A DNA stretch of 64,000 nucleotides from JAOAFX01 sp049700315 (GTDB taxonomy: Bacteria > Hydrothermota > Tepidihabitantia > SM23-42 > JAOAFX01). The stretch is taken from positions 27,169 to 91,168 of the forward strand of contig JBNAVN010000002.1 in NCBI GenBank assembly GCA_049700315.1, given 5' to 3'. Position 1 is the first letter of the stretch, and every line of letters starts with the position of its first letter. Both the position numbers and the translations under genes were made by a program. The notes under the pieces were generated by a model. That model saw only the letters and a program-made list of their open reading frames with translations. It made no database searches and was not told the origin of the DNA. This document shows positions 44,589 to 53,906 of this stretch, in pieces.

Positions 44589-44903
44589 ATGGAATTTCTA
44601 TATGGACAAACATCTGGTCAGGGCCAGAGTAATCCGATTTTCAGTCTATTACCGCTGATTTTGATATTTGTGGTTTTTTACTTTCTGCTCATCCTTCCTC
44701 AGCAGAAAAGACAGAAACAACACCAGCAATTACTTAATTCATTGAAAAAAGGAGACCGGGTTATGACATCTTCAGGTATATATGGCACAATTGCCAATAT
44801 TAAAGATAATGTCATCAGTCTTGTAATTGCTGATGGAGTAAAAGTTGATTTTGAACGAAGTCATATAGTTTCTAAGATTGGTTCATTGGAGGAAGGTAAG
44901 TAA
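44589..44903 (+). CDS. yajC: Preprotein translocase subunit YajC
   Basis: Small accessory subunit of SecDF-YajC, 104 residues. One membrane helix (about 17-37, LLPLILIFVVFYFLLILPQQ) is followed by the hallmark QQKRQKQHQQLLNSLKKGDR and a KGDRVMTSSGIYGTI domain. secD and secF are not adjacent. Confidence 0.95.
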   Translation: MEFLYGQTSGQGQSNPIFSLLPLILIFVVFYFLLILPQQKRQKQHQQLLNSLKKGDRVMTSSGIYGTIANIKDNVISLVIADGVKVDFERSHIVSKIGSLEEGK

Positions 44904-45020
44904 ATTAACTGAAAATAGTAATTATAGAAAGAAATGTTCTTTGTAGAAGATGCAGCTAAATTTTGAAAAGACAAAAATATATGTAAAAATTGAAAAGGTA
45001 AGATTTGAAAGAAAAATTTT

Positions 45021-45518
45021 ATGACGATAATTAAGTATCCTGAAAAAATATTAAGACAAAAAACAACGCCGATTGAAAAAATAACAAAGGAAATTTTTGA
45101 TCTGAGTGAAACTATGATTCAGACCATGTTAGAGAACGATGGCATTGGTCTTGCTGCAAATCAAATAGGTAGTTTGCACAAATTGTTTGTTCTGAATCTC
45201 AAACCATTTGAAGATAAACCCGAACCAATCGTCGTCATCAATCCCCGGATAATCAAAACAGAAGAGAATCATGAAGATGAAGAAGGTTGTCTGAGTTTTC
45301 CTGGATTATATCTGCATATCCCAAGATTCAAACGCACTGTTCTTCATTATCAGAGTTTGTACAATGAAAAATTTGTCATTGAAACTGACGGACTTGTATC
45401 AAGGGCAATCCAGCATGAATATGATCACCTGAATGGCATCCTCTTCATTGATTATGTCAATAAAAACGAAAAAGAAAAATTGGACCAGTATCTTTCAAAT
45501 CTTAAAACAGAGCAATGA
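45021..45518 (+). CDS. def: Peptide deformylase
   Basis: Removes the N-formyl group from nascent proteins, 165 residues. Motifs 1-3 are intact: GIGLAANQIG (41-50), EGCLSFPG with metal ligand Cys90, and QHEYDHLNG with His132, Glu133 and His136. It overlaps fmt by ATGA, a classic pairing. The 117 bases before it hold only a doubtful 24-codon ORF ending in the def start (44950-45024). Confidence 0.97.
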   Translation: MTIIKYPEKILRQKTTPIEKITKEIFDLSETMIQTMLENDGIGLAANQIGSLHKLFVLNLKPFEDKPEPIVVINPRIIKTEENHEDEEGCLSFPGLYLHIPRFKRTVLHYQSLYNEKFVIETDGLVSRAIQHEYDHLNGILFIDYVNKNEKEKLDQYLSNLKTEQ

Positions 45519-46435
45519 AGATAGTATTCTTCGGTTCCACTGATTTTTCCCTGCCCATTGTCCAGAAAATTTCTGAGCAGTATGAACTTTCTGGAGTGGT
45601 CATTTCAAAACCCAAACCAAAAGGAAGAGGTCTGAAGATTGAACTCCCTGATATTGGAAAATGGGCACAAAACAAAGGCATAAAGATATTCGACCCTGAA
45701 AACCCAAATGACCTGGAATTCATAAAAACTCTATCAGCACTTGAACCCGACCTGTTTGTACTCTCTGCATACGGGCACATTCTCAGTGGTGAATTACTCA
45801 GAGTGCCAAAATTTGGCGGAGTAAATATCCATCCCTCACTTCTTCCAAAATATCGTGGTGCTGCACCAATCCAGCGGGCAATAATGGCAGGAGAAAGAAT
45901 AACCGGCATTACAATTTTTTTTATGGACGAAAAAATTGATCATGGAAAAATAATCTTGCGCAAGGAAATAGAAATTGACAAAAATGATACTTATGGTTCC
46001 CTTTCAAACCGCCTTGCTTTGTTAGGTGCTGAGGCTATCATTGATGCCTTGAAAATGATTGAAAAAAATGACTATGAGCCGATTGAGCAGAGTGAATCAG
46101 AGATGACCTATGCAAAGAAGATCCAAAAAGAAGAAATGTTTATCAACTGGCAGGACAGCACTGAGAAGATTTACAATCTGATTCGCGCCCTTAATCCAAA
46201 TCCTGGTGCACGTACTAATTTTAGAAATACTGAGTTGATAATACTTGAAGCAGATTTAGGAGAAAAAAGATTAGAACCCGGTATTTTTCACATTGAGCAT
46301 AAAAAACTATATGTTGGCACCGGAAATGGTTCAATAATCATAAAGACTTTGAAACCAGAAAATCGCCGGGCAATGACTGCCCAGGATTTTTTGAACGGAT
46401 TTCGTATTAAAGATGGTGAAAGGATAGATAAATGA
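45515..46435 (+). CDS. fmt: Methionyl-tRNA formyltransferase
   Basis: Formylates initiator methionyl-tRNA using 10-formyl-THF, 306 residues. The catalytic Asn104 and His106 lie in NIHPSLLPKYRGAAPIQ, with Asp142 in EKIDHGKI. The C-terminal OB-like domain (about 205-300) is present. It is overlapped by def and rsmB. Confidence 0.97.
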   Translation: MKIVFFGSTDFSLPIVQKISEQYELSGVVISKPKPKGRGLKIELPDIGKWAQNKGIKIFDPENPNDLEFIKTLSALEPDLFVLSAYGHILSGELLRVPKFGGVNIHPSLLPKYRGAAPIQRAIMAGERITGITIFFMDEKIDHGKIILRKEIEIDKNDTYGSLSNRLALLGAEAIIDALKMIEKNDYEPIEQSESEMTYAKKIQKEEMFINWQDSTEKIYNLIRALNPNPGARTNFRNTELIILEADLGEKRLEPGIFHIEHKKLYVGTGNGSIIIKTLKPENRRAMTAQDFLNGFRIKDGERIDK

Positions 46436-47688
46436 ATGCACGAGAAGCATCCCTAAGTGCACTTTGTGAAGTAGACGAAGGCACGAATTTGAAAGTTGCT
46501 TTAGGAAAAATCTTTGAAAAAGATGAATTGTCAGATGATGACCGTGCCCTGGCAAATGAAATTGCCTTTGGCACACTACGCCATCGCGAAGAAATTGACC
46601 AGATCATAAGAGAAACATTTATCGGTGACTTCAATGCCTCTGATCCTATACTAAAAAATACCCTGCGCATAGCAGTCTATCAATACCTTTTTCTGGACCG
46701 CATCCCGGTCTATGCTGTAGTCAATGAAGCTGTGAATTTGGGCAGAAATGTTAAAGAAAAATCCTTGATTAACGCGGTACTCCGGGGTGTTATACGCAAC
46801 AAAAAAGTTCAGTCAATGCGCGAACCTCAGGCATGGGTTCTGCGCAAAATACTGGAAGCATACCCAGTAGAAGGTGAAAAGATAATTGAATCTTTCAAAA
46901 ATCGCCCGATTCCATATATCAGAATTAATATGTTGAAGGCAAAACCAGCAGCAGTTGAAAAAGAATTGCAGGAAATGGGAATTGAACCAAGACCCGCAAA
47001 TTGGCTTACCGAGTTCCGCAGGATAAGTCGCCTGGGAACGCTTATCAATAATTCCTTGTTGAAACAAGGTTTGCTCTCAATCCATGATGAAGCACAGGGT
47101 ATGATATGTCACCTTCTGGCTCCGAAACCGGGCGAACGGATTGTGGATGTGTGTTCTGCACCCGGTAGTAAAACTACTTATATTGCTGAGCTAATGAAAA
47201 ACCAGGGAGTTATTATTGCCTGCGAAGTAAGCAGTTCCCGGCTTAAACTCGTTGTAGAAAATGCGGAAAGATTAGGGTTGTCAATCATCAAATATGTCCT
47301 TGCTGACGGTCAACATTATTTGGTTAATGATTTTGACAAAGTCCTTGTTGATGCACCGTGCACGAATTCGGGAGTGATTGCCAAAAGGCCTGAGGTTAAA
47401 GAAAGAGTCAACAAGAAAGTACTTGCACGTTTGTCCAATCTGCAATTTAACCTGCTGTCAAATGCCGCAAGATTTTTGAAAGTCGGGGGTTCAATCGTCT
47501 ATTCAACCTGCAGCGTATTGCCCCGCGAAAACGAAGAAGTAATAGAGAAATTTCTGAAGAATAACGATAATTTTGTCGTTGAACCAGCAAAGGATTTCAT
47601 AGAAAGCGCGGATACATATTTGAAGATCCTGCCGGGTTTTCATGATACCGATGGTGTTTTTGCTGCACGACTGAAAAGGTTAAAATAG
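46432..47688 (+). CDS. rsmB: 16S rRNA (cytosine-967-C5)-methyltransferase
   Basis: RNA m5C methyltransferase of the RsmB/Sun family, 418 residues. The N-terminal NusB-like domain (about 1-135) is followed by the Rossmann methyltransferase. The SAM loop VCSAPGSKTTYIAE, Cys310 in DAPCTNSGV and Cys360 in STCSVLPRENEE are the catalytic features. def-fmt-rsmB is a common bacterial gene order. Confidence 0.96.
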   Translation: MNAREASLSALCEVDEGTNLKVALGKIFEKDELSDDDRALANEIAFGTLRHREEIDQIIRETFIGDFNASDPILKNTLRIAVYQYLFLDRIPVYAVVNEAVNLGRNVKEKSLINAVLRGVIRNKKVQSMREPQAWVLRKILEAYPVEGEKIIESFKNRPIPYIRINMLKAKPAAVEKELQEMGIEPRPANWLTEFRRISRLGTLINNSLLKQGLLSIHDEAQGMICHLLAPKPGERIVDVCSAPGSKTTYIAELMKNQGVIIACEVSSSRLKLVVENAERLGLSIIKYVLADGQHYLVNDFDKVLVDAPCTNSGVIAKRPEVKERVNKKVLARLSNLQFNLLSNAARFLKVGGSIVYSTCSVLPRENEEVIEKFLKNNDNFVVEPAKDFIESADTYLKILPGFHDTDGVFAARLKRLK

Positions 47689-47705
47689 CATATTGAAATT
47701 TGGTG

Positions 47706-47734
47706 TTGACTTTTCTGAAAATTTCAATTATAAT
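47706..47734 (+). promoter_or_regulatory. Promoter of the roadblock/DnaA-like/Che operon (leaderless type)
   Basis: TTGACT (47706-47711), 17-base spacer, TATAAT (47729-47734). The ATG at 47740 is 5 bases past the -10 box. Genes run to 55559 without another clear promoter. Confidence 0.75.
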
Positions 47735-47739
47735 TTACT

Positions 47740-48147
47740 ATGAAAGAACCAAGCACGACAATTACCCTGACAAGTGTAGAAATTGAAAAATTGGAAAAAC
47801 TGCTCAATGACTTCTTTTCACAGACAAATGTCGTGTGGTCTATGCTGATAACCAGTGCCGGGCACCTTCTTGTGCAAAGGGGCTTTACCCGTTCTTTTGA
47901 TGTCTTCACAATTGCAGCGCTAACTTGTAATATTTTCAATTCCACAATGGAACTGGCGCGGATTGTTGGTGAGAAAAATTTTTCTGAGCTTTTGCAGGAA
48001 GGCAAAAGGGCAAGTGTCTATTATGTTTCACTTGATGGCAATTACCTTCTTGTTTCTCTCTTTGATGACCGAACCATCCCCGGAGTTGTCAAAGTGGCAT
48101 CCGAAGAGTTTTCCAAAGGTATCAAGGGCATTTTGAGGACGGTATGA
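47740..48147 (+). CDS. Roadblock/LC7-domain protein
   Basis: A 135-residue single-domain protein. The pattern VVWSMLITSAGHLLVQRG, then AALTCNIFNSTMELARIVG and YYVSLDGNYLLVSLFDD, is that of roadblock/LC7 (MglB-type) regulators of small GTPases. In Myxococcus, MglB controls the GTPase MglA in polarity and motility. No MglA-like GTPase is encoded here; the next gene is a tandem AAA+ protein instead. ATGA overlap couples them. Confidence 0.82.
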   Translation: MKEPSTTITLTSVEIEKLEKLLNDFFSQTNVVWSMLITSAGHLLVQRGFTRSFDVFTIAALTCNIFNSTMELARIVGEKNFSELLQEGKRASVYYVSLDGNYLLVSLFDDRTIPGVVKVASEEFSKGIKGILRTV

Positions 48148-50048
48148 CCAAGAAAACCATAGATTTTGAGAACCTCTATGTATACGAAGGCAATAAAGTT
48201 GCATATATGGCCGGGCAAAAGATCTTACAATTTCCGGGAGAAATCTTTAATCCCTTTTATGTATATGCTACAGGTAGTTTTGGTAAGACCTATTTTCTCT
48301 GGGCGTTGCATACGGAATTTACAAAGAAGGAACCAGCCCTATTTTTTACACCCAAGGAATTTGAAGATTATCTACAGAATACAAATCAATATGACTCAGC
48401 GATATTTGTTGATGATATAAATAGAATCAATGAAAAATATCAAGAACAGATGCTGGCAATGATTGATATACTGATTGCCAAAAACAAACAATTATGCTTT
48501 AGTGGTAACGCACCACCCCGGGAACTCAAAAATGTAAATGCAAAAATTATCTCACGCCTTGAAGGTGGACTCGTGTGTGATCTACAGGCACCAAGGGAAA
48601 TGGCACTGGTTGATTTTATCAAAAAGAAATCTGAAGAAAGAGGAATAATCATACCGGATGATATTGCGCTTGAACTCACCCAGCTTTCTGCAGGCTCTTT
48701 TCGGATGATTGATGGTATGTTGAATAGACTCGTCGCCTATGCTTCATTGGGAAATATCAGTTTTGATTTAAATAGCATTCGTCTAATTTTGAAAGAGTTC
48801 TATCCCCGCGGGATATATAGTCCAGTTACTTCGCTTGTTGAGGAACTGAAAAAAAGCGCGGATGCAGTTTTATCTGAAATTTCTGAGAAAAAAGATCCCC
48901 TCAGTGAATATAAAGAAAAGATCTATATCTGGGAAATGAAGGGATTTGATACATCCGAACTGAAACCTTTTCTTGACGGCGATATTGAGACGGTCGCCAG
49001 TGCCTATAACACCTTTATAAAAAGGGTTGAAAGACTCATTGAATTGCAGAAGGAATTTGGTGCTATTGATATTTCAAAAGACCCTGAGACAAGCATGAAA
49101 ATAGAAACCATGCTCTTCTCACCTGATAAAATAGAAGAAATTGAACAGCTACTTTCAGGTATGAAAGAAAAGGCTCAGGCAGAAGAAAGAAAACCTTTTG
49201 AAAACTATATTTTAAGCGAATGTAATAGAACTGCAATTGAACTTTATGAAAAAACGATACTGCCCAATTTAGGTAAGAAATTTAACCCCTATGTTATTTT
49301 CGGAAACAAAGGAACAGGTAAGACCACCTTATGCCGGGAGATATTTGATGACTTGAAGGCGAGAGGTTTCCGTCCAGTTGTATGTGATTTTGCCCAGGGA
49401 ATTAAAGAACCCTTTAAGAGCATTAGCGATAAAAATGCATTGTTAATTGATAATTTTCATAAGATATTTGAAATGGAAGAAAATGTGCGCAATGAATACG
49501 CAGAAATGATTCTTGGTTTTATCAAGAATGAAAACGCCGTTTTCTTTTTTTGTGAACCGATAAATCCTGATCTCAAACTCACTGAAAGCGAAAAACTGAT
49601 CTTTGAGTTTGGCGTTGAGGCATCACTAAAGGAACCTGATCCGGAGATGGTAAAAAGAATACTCAATTCAAAGTTAAGTCCCACGGAATTTGAAGAAATT
49701 CAGAAAAAGGGAATGCCACAATTTAAGAATTTCAATGAAATTGATGACTTTGTAAGAAACTTGAGAGCGCCCGTTGCTGAACCCGAACCGGTGCCTGCAC
49801 AAGAAATCATCAGTCTGGGTCTGCCTGGCGAAGAATCCGCTCAGCCGGTTCCTGAAGTATCAGCAGTACAAAAACCTGAACCCGAACAAAAAGAATTTGT
49901 CCAGCCCATTGAACAACCGCCAGTTCCGGAACCAATAGCGTCAGTTGAAGTACCATTAAGAAAACTGAAAGAGCAGAGATTGCTTGTTCAGGAAATTGCT
50001 GACGAATTACTTGAAGAAAATTATGAACCATTGGGCAAGAAGGAATAA
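48144..50048 (+). CDS. Protein with two tandem DnaA domain III-like AAA+ modules
   Basis: A 634-residue protein with an unusual architecture. Module 1 (about 5-220) follows DnaA domain III closely, with FNPFYVY before the P-loop, Walker B FVDD (D90, D91), SRLEGGLVCDL and the sensor-2 GSFRMIDGMLNRL (R187). Its P-loop is degenerate (ATGSFGKT, 42-49; two glycines replaced). Module 2 (about 350-540) starts ENYILSECNRTAIEL, has an intact P-loop GNKGTGKT (387-394) and Walker B LLIDNF (D436). A Pro/Glu-rich linker (about 542-605) and a short C-terminal helix follow. DnaA domain IV, which binds DNA, is missing, so it is not an initiator. A switch or regulator within the signalling operon is the likely role. 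Confidence 0.85.
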   Translation: MTKKTIDFENLYVYEGNKVAYMAGQKILQFPGEIFNPFYVYATGSFGKTYFLWALHTEFTKKEPALFFTPKEFEDYLQNTNQYDSAIFVDDINRINEKYQEQMLAMIDILIAKNKQLCFSGNAPPRELKNVNAKIISRLEGGLVCDLQAPREMALVDFIKKKSEERGIIIPDDIALELTQLSAGSFRMIDGMLNRLVAYASLGNISFDLNSIRLILKEFYPRGIYSPVTSLVEELKKSADAVLSEISEKKDPLSEYKEKIYIWEMKGFDTSELKPFLDGDIETVASAYNTFIKRVERLIELQKEFGAIDISKDPETSMKIETMLFSPDKIEEIEQLLSGMKEKAQAEERKPFENYILSECNRTAIELYEKTILPNLGKKFNPYVIFGNKGTGKTTLCREIFDDLKARGFRPVVCDFAQGIKEPFKSISDKNALLIDNFHKIFEMEENVRNEYAEMILGFIKNENAVFFFCEPINPDLKLTESEKLIFEFGVEASLKEPDPEMVKRILNSKLSPTEFEEIQKKGMPQFKNFNEIDDFVRNLRAPVAEPEPVPAQEIISLGLPGEESAQPVPEVSAVQKPEPEQKEFVQPIEQPPVPEPIASVEVPLRKLKEQRLLVQEIADELLEENYEPLGKKE

Positions 50049-51635
50049 ATGGCGATTAAAGGTTCACTAACTGAAGCCACCCTACCTGATGTCATTCAAC
50101 TCTTGAGTTATTCTTTACGGTCAGGGTGTCTTTCTGTAACAGATGGCAAGAACTTTGGAAATATCTTTATTAAAGATGGCCGAATCATTTATGCGACATT
50201 ACTAAATCGCAAAGACCGACTCGGTGATATGCTGGTGCGTAAACAAATCATTGACGAATCTACCCTGAAATCAGTACTTGAAGAGCAGCGCCGAACCAAC
50301 AAACGAGTAGGAGAAATATTGGTGGATAAAGGACATATCACGAAAGAAATATTGGAAGGTGAACTGGCAAATCAAATTGCTGAAACCATTTTTACCATGC
50401 TCACCTGGGAAACCGGTTATTTCAATTTTGAAGCTGATTTATTACCTGGCAATGAAGACTTTCTGGTTCAATTATCTCCTCAGGAATTACTCCTGGAAGG
50501 TGCAAGACGTATTGATGAATGGCGAAAAATAGAGAAAAGACTTCCTCCTTTTGAAACCCTGCTGGCTGTGAAAAAAGACTATGCTGGTGTCCCTTTGACT
50601 GCCGAAGAAGAAAAAGTATTAAAACTCATTGATGGAAATCGCACAATTGATGACATCCTGAAGCTTTCAGAATTTGACTTTTTTGAAACCTGTCGCACAA
50701 TATATGGGTTGATTTCTGCGGGTATTGTGGAAAAGCCTGAGAAAACTGAACTCGCAAGGAAAACTGTTGGCGATATTACAGAATATAGAAATCTTGGCTT
50801 TGCCTTTTATAAGACTGGAATGTTTGATGAAGCAGAAAGGGAATTCAAAAAAATTCTGGAGATAACGCCAGATAGTCCTGAAGCACTTATGTATTGCGGG
50901 CTTATTGAGATAAGAAGAAAAAATCTTGAAAAAGCAAAGGAATTTTTGTTTAAGGCAGTCGGTTTAGAAAAAAATCCCGCTATATTAAATAATCTGGGAT
51001 ATGTTTATAATAATCTTAAGTTATTTGACGACGCACTTAATAATCTAAATCAGGCAAAGCAAGCCTTACCTGATAATCCCAGGATAAGTTGCAATCTGGG
51101 TATTTCACTTTTTAACAATGGAGAATTGGAAGATGCGAAATCTATCTTCAGGCAGGTTATTGAAAAGAAACCTGAATATATTACACCACATATTTATCTT
51201 TCCCTGATATATATAAAATCCAATGATATGGAAAAGGCAATAGATTTCTTGAAAGAATGTGTGAACAAATTCCCGCGCACCGCAGTATTCAAGAATAACC
51301 TCGCAGTTGTTTATGAAGCGCTTGACTTGCCTGAAGAAGCAGAAAAGACATATCGTCAGGCAGTCAATGATGAACCTCAAAACTATGATATCTGCCGGAA
51401 TCTCGCTGATTTCTATTATGAATCACAAATACTGGGTGCCGCAAAAGAACTATATGAAAAGATTCCTGACGAAGAAAAAAACTGGGAGGTTCTCTTTAAA
51501 TTAGGAAATATTTTGATGCGTTTGGGTGATGCTGATGGCGCTCTGAATCATTGGGAAAAGGCACAGAGTCTGCATCCTGACCAGCAACTCATAGCCCAGA
51601 ACATAGAATTATTAAAGAAATCGCGTGGAACATAG
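50049..51635 (+). CDS. PATAN (DUF4388)-TPR scaffold protein
   Basis: A 528-residue protein beginning directly after the preceding stop. The N-terminus (about 1-50, IKGSLTEATLPDVIQLLSYS then GCLSVTDG) is PATAN/DUF4388-like. A GspE/MshE N-terminal-like segment is inserted (about 55-110; LGDMLVRKQIIDESTLKSVL, then RVGEILVDKGHIT). After about residue 255, eight or so TPR units continue to the end. PATAN proteins occur in gliding and type IV pilus control systems. There is no catalytic motif. It overlaps the cheR start by 11 bases. Confidence 0.82.
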   Translation: MAIKGSLTEATLPDVIQLLSYSLRSGCLSVTDGKNFGNIFIKDGRIIYATLLNRKDRLGDMLVRKQIIDESTLKSVLEEQRRTNKRVGEILVDKGHITKEILEGELANQIAETIFTMLTWETGYFNFEADLLPGNEDFLVQLSPQELLLEGARRIDEWRKIEKRLPPFETLLAVKKDYAGVPLTAEEEKVLKLIDGNRTIDDILKLSEFDFFETCRTIYGLISAGIVEKPEKTELARKTVGDITEYRNLGFAFYKTGMFDEAEREFKKILEITPDSPEALMYCGLIEIRRKNLEKAKEFLFKAVGLEKNPAILNNLGYVYNNLKLFDDALNNLNQAKQALPDNPRISCNLGISLFNNGELEDAKSIFRQVIEKKPEYITPHIYLSLIYIKSNDMEKAIDFLKECVNKFPRTAVFKNNLAVVYEALDLPEEAEKTYRQAVNDEPQNYDICRNLADFYYESQILGAAKELYEKIPDEEKNWEVLFKLGNILMRLGDADGALNHWEKAQSLHPDQQLIAQNIELLKKSRGT

Positions 51636-52410
51636 TTTTCAAAATTTAATAAAGCTTGTAGAAGAGAAAACCGGATTCAAATGCGGAAGTTATAAAGAAA
51701 AACCCCTGACCCGCCGAATAAGAGTTCGTATGCGCGCCCTTGGTTTTAATGAATTCTCTCAGTATCATGATTATCTTATCAATAATCCTGAAGAATTTGG
51801 AAAACTTCTTGATACGCTTACCATAAAACTGTCATACTTCTTCAGAAACTCAGAAACATTTGAGTATCTGAAAAATGAAATTATGCCACGCCTGGCAGAA
51901 AATGAACAGATTACGATCTGGAGTGCGGGCTGTGCCCAGGGTGAAGAACCCTATTCACTGGCGATCATTGCTGCGGAATCAAACATCCTGGAAAAACTCG
52001 TTATTTATGCAACAGACATTGACGAACAAGCATTGATGAAAGCCAGACAGGGGACTTATCCTTCGTTAGTTTTTCAATATACTCCCAAGCCATATATTGA
52101 AAAATACTTTATCAAGTGTAGCGATGGCTATCAGATAAAAGATAATTTAAAATCAGTTATTCAGTTCAGTCACCTTGACCTCTTTGATAATTTCCCGTTC
52201 GGATTATGTAATCTGATTATGTGCCGCAATGTTCTTATCTATATGGATCGCAGTGCACAATCAACCCTGGTGCGTAAACTTTACGAAACACTTAAACCGG
52301 GTGGTTATCTTGTCATTGGCAAAGTAGAACTTCTCCTTGGAATCCCTGAGGCAAAGCTATTTGAAATCGTTAATCGCTCGGAAAGGGTATATCAAAAAAT
52401 TGATAGGTGA
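51625..52410 (+). CDS. cheR: Chemotaxis-type protein-glutamate methyltransferase
   Basis: SAM-dependent methyltransferase acting on receptor or scaffold glutamates, 261 residues. The N-terminal helical domain (about 1-70, with TRRIRVRMRALG) precedes the methyltransferase, which has SAGCAQGEEPYSLA and ATDIDEQALMKARQGTY. LIMCRNVLIYM is also typical. The start is GTG at 51625, inside the preceding gene. No MCP receptor is in the window, so the substrate is unknown. Confidence 0.94.
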   Translation: MEHSFQNLIKLVEEKTGFKCGSYKEKPLTRRIRVRMRALGFNEFSQYHDYLINNPEEFGKLLDTLTIKLSYFFRNSETFEYLKNEIMPRLAENEQITIWSAGCAQGEEPYSLAIIAAESNILEKLVIYATDIDEQALMKARQGTYPSLVFQYTPKPYIEKYFIKCSDGYQIKDNLKSVIQFSHLDLFDNFPFGLCNLIMCRNVLIYMDRSAQSTLVRKLYETLKPGGYLVIGKVELLLGIPEAKLFEIVNRSERVYQKIDR

Positions 52411-52436
52411 TATGAAACAAAACTTCCTCAAATAAT

Positions 52437-52898
52437 ATGGCGATTGAACAGAAAGTTGGCATTGGTGAGATTATGATTGCACAGGGTGATGTAATCCTTT
52501 CTGCATACGGTGTTGGGTCCTGCGTTGTATTAACATTCTATGATGCAAAAACCAAAACCGGCGGACTTGCTCACATCCTCCTTCCCCATGGTGCTGATGG
52601 CAGTTTTAAACACCCTAAAGGTGCAATTGAAGAAATGATAAAACAGTTCACAACCCGGGGCATAGATAGAAAACAGATTGTTGCAAAGATTGCCGGTGGT
52701 TCTACAATGTTCAGTGATTTAATACAATCATCTATTGGCCAGCGAAATGTAACTGAAACCAGAGAACAGTTAAGGAAGTTTTCAATTACCCTGATCGCTG
52801 AAGATGTGTATGGCAACTGGGGCAGAACAATCTTCTTCAATCTCAACACGGGCGAAGTCTTGATAAAATCCTATCGTCATGGAGAAAAAGTCATTTAG
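52437..52898 (+). CDS. cheD: Chemoreceptor glutamine deamidase
   Basis: Deamidates receptor glutamines, 153 residues. The catalytic Cys29 lies in GVGSCVVL and His46 in LAHILLPH. The KIAGGSTMF loop is typical. It sits 26 bases after cheR and abuts cheB. Confidence 0.94.
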   Translation: MAIEQKVGIGEIMIAQGDVILSAYGVGSCVVLTFYDAKTKTGGLAHILLPHGADGSFKHPKGAIEEMIKQFTTRGIDRKQIVAKIAGGSTMFSDLIQSSIGQRNVTETREQLRKFSITLIAEDVYGNWGRTIFFNLNTGEVLIKSYRHGEKVI

Positions 52899-53906
52899 AT
52901 GAAGAAAAAAATTCTTATTGTGGAAGATTCTGTGTTGATGCAAAGGGTGATTGCAGATATTATCCAATCATCGGGTGAATTTGAGGTGTGTGGTTATGCA
53001 CGGGATGTTAATGAGGCATGGGCAAAATTTAGTAAGTTGAAACCTGATGTTATAACACTTGATTTTGAACTGCCCGGTGAAAACGGACTTGTATTTCTAC
53101 AAAAAATTATGGGTATAAGTCCTACTCCGGTTCTGATGCTTTCCGCCCACACCAGACAGGGTGCAGATATTACAATAAAATCCCTCCAAATGGGTGCGAT
53201 TGATTTCTTTCCAAAACCTTCTGGCCCCATATCAATTGACCTTTATGATTTTAAAGAGGAACTATTGTCAAAACTCAAAGGGGTTGCCAATGCAAATCTG
53301 AGACCGATTGTCTCAGTCACCAATATCAAGCCCGTGACAAAAAAATCCGAATATGTCATTGGAATTGCGTCTTCTACAGGCGGTGTCAAGGCATTAAATT
53401 TTTTGATATCATCTTTGAATAATGAACCCGGTTATAGAATTATTGTGGTTCAGCATATGCCAAAGTTCTTTACTACAAGTCTTGCCATGCATCTAAATGA
53501 GAAAACAAGTCTTTCAGTAAAAGAAGCAACAAATGGTGAGCCAATAGTGTCTGGAACTGTCTTTATTGCGCCGGGCGGAAATCACATAAAAGTTCATCCC
53601 TCAGGCAAAATGCTTGTTCTAACTGATGACCCTCCAAAATATGGTCTAAAACCCTGTGCAGATTTACTTTTTGAATCCATGGCTGAAACATTTAAGAACA
53701 AATCACTGGGTATCGTTCTTTCTGGAATGGGACGGGACGGAACCGCGGGACTGAGAAGAATTAGAGCATACGGTGGTATTACAATTGCCCAGGAACCATC
53801 TGAAGCAACAATCGCAAGTATGCCACAATCGGCAATAGATGCTGGAGTCATTGATTATGTTCTGCCCTTGCGCTTAATACTAAATAAATTAGCAGAGATT
53901 GAATGA
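52899..53906 (+). CDS. cheB: Response-regulator protein-glutamate methylesterase
   Basis: Receiver domain plus methylesterase, 335 residues. The receiver keeps Asp10, phosphoacceptor Asp55 (VITLDFELPGENG) and Lys106 (FFPKPSG). The esterase triad is Ser159 (ASSTGG), His186 (VQHMP) and Asp280 (GMGRDGTAG). Everything needed for phosphorylation-controlled activity is present, yet no CheA kinase is nearby. It overlaps the next gene by ATGA. Confidence 0.95.
   Translation: MKKKILIVEDSVLMQRVIADIIQSSGEFEVCGYARDVNEAWAKFSKLKPDVITLDFELPGENGLVFLQKIMGISPTPVLMLSAHTRQGADITIKSLQMGAIDFFPKPSGPISIDLYDFKEELLSKLKGVANANLRPIVSVTNIKPVTKKSEYVIGIASSTGGVKALNFLISSLNNEPGYRIIVVQHMPKFFTTSLAMHLNEKTSLSVKEATNGEPIVSGTVFIAPGGNHIKVHPSGKMLVLTDDPPKYGLKPCADLLFESMAETFKNKSLGIVLSGMGRDGTAGLRRIRAYGGITIAQEPSEATIASMPQSAIDAGVIDYVLPLRLILNKLAEIE

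Noticed and set aside
44950..45024. 24-codon ORF whose TGA overlaps the def ATG
   Set aside because: Lys-rich, no clear ribosome-binding site or promoter; likely chance in an AT-rich gap, though coupling to def is conceivable.
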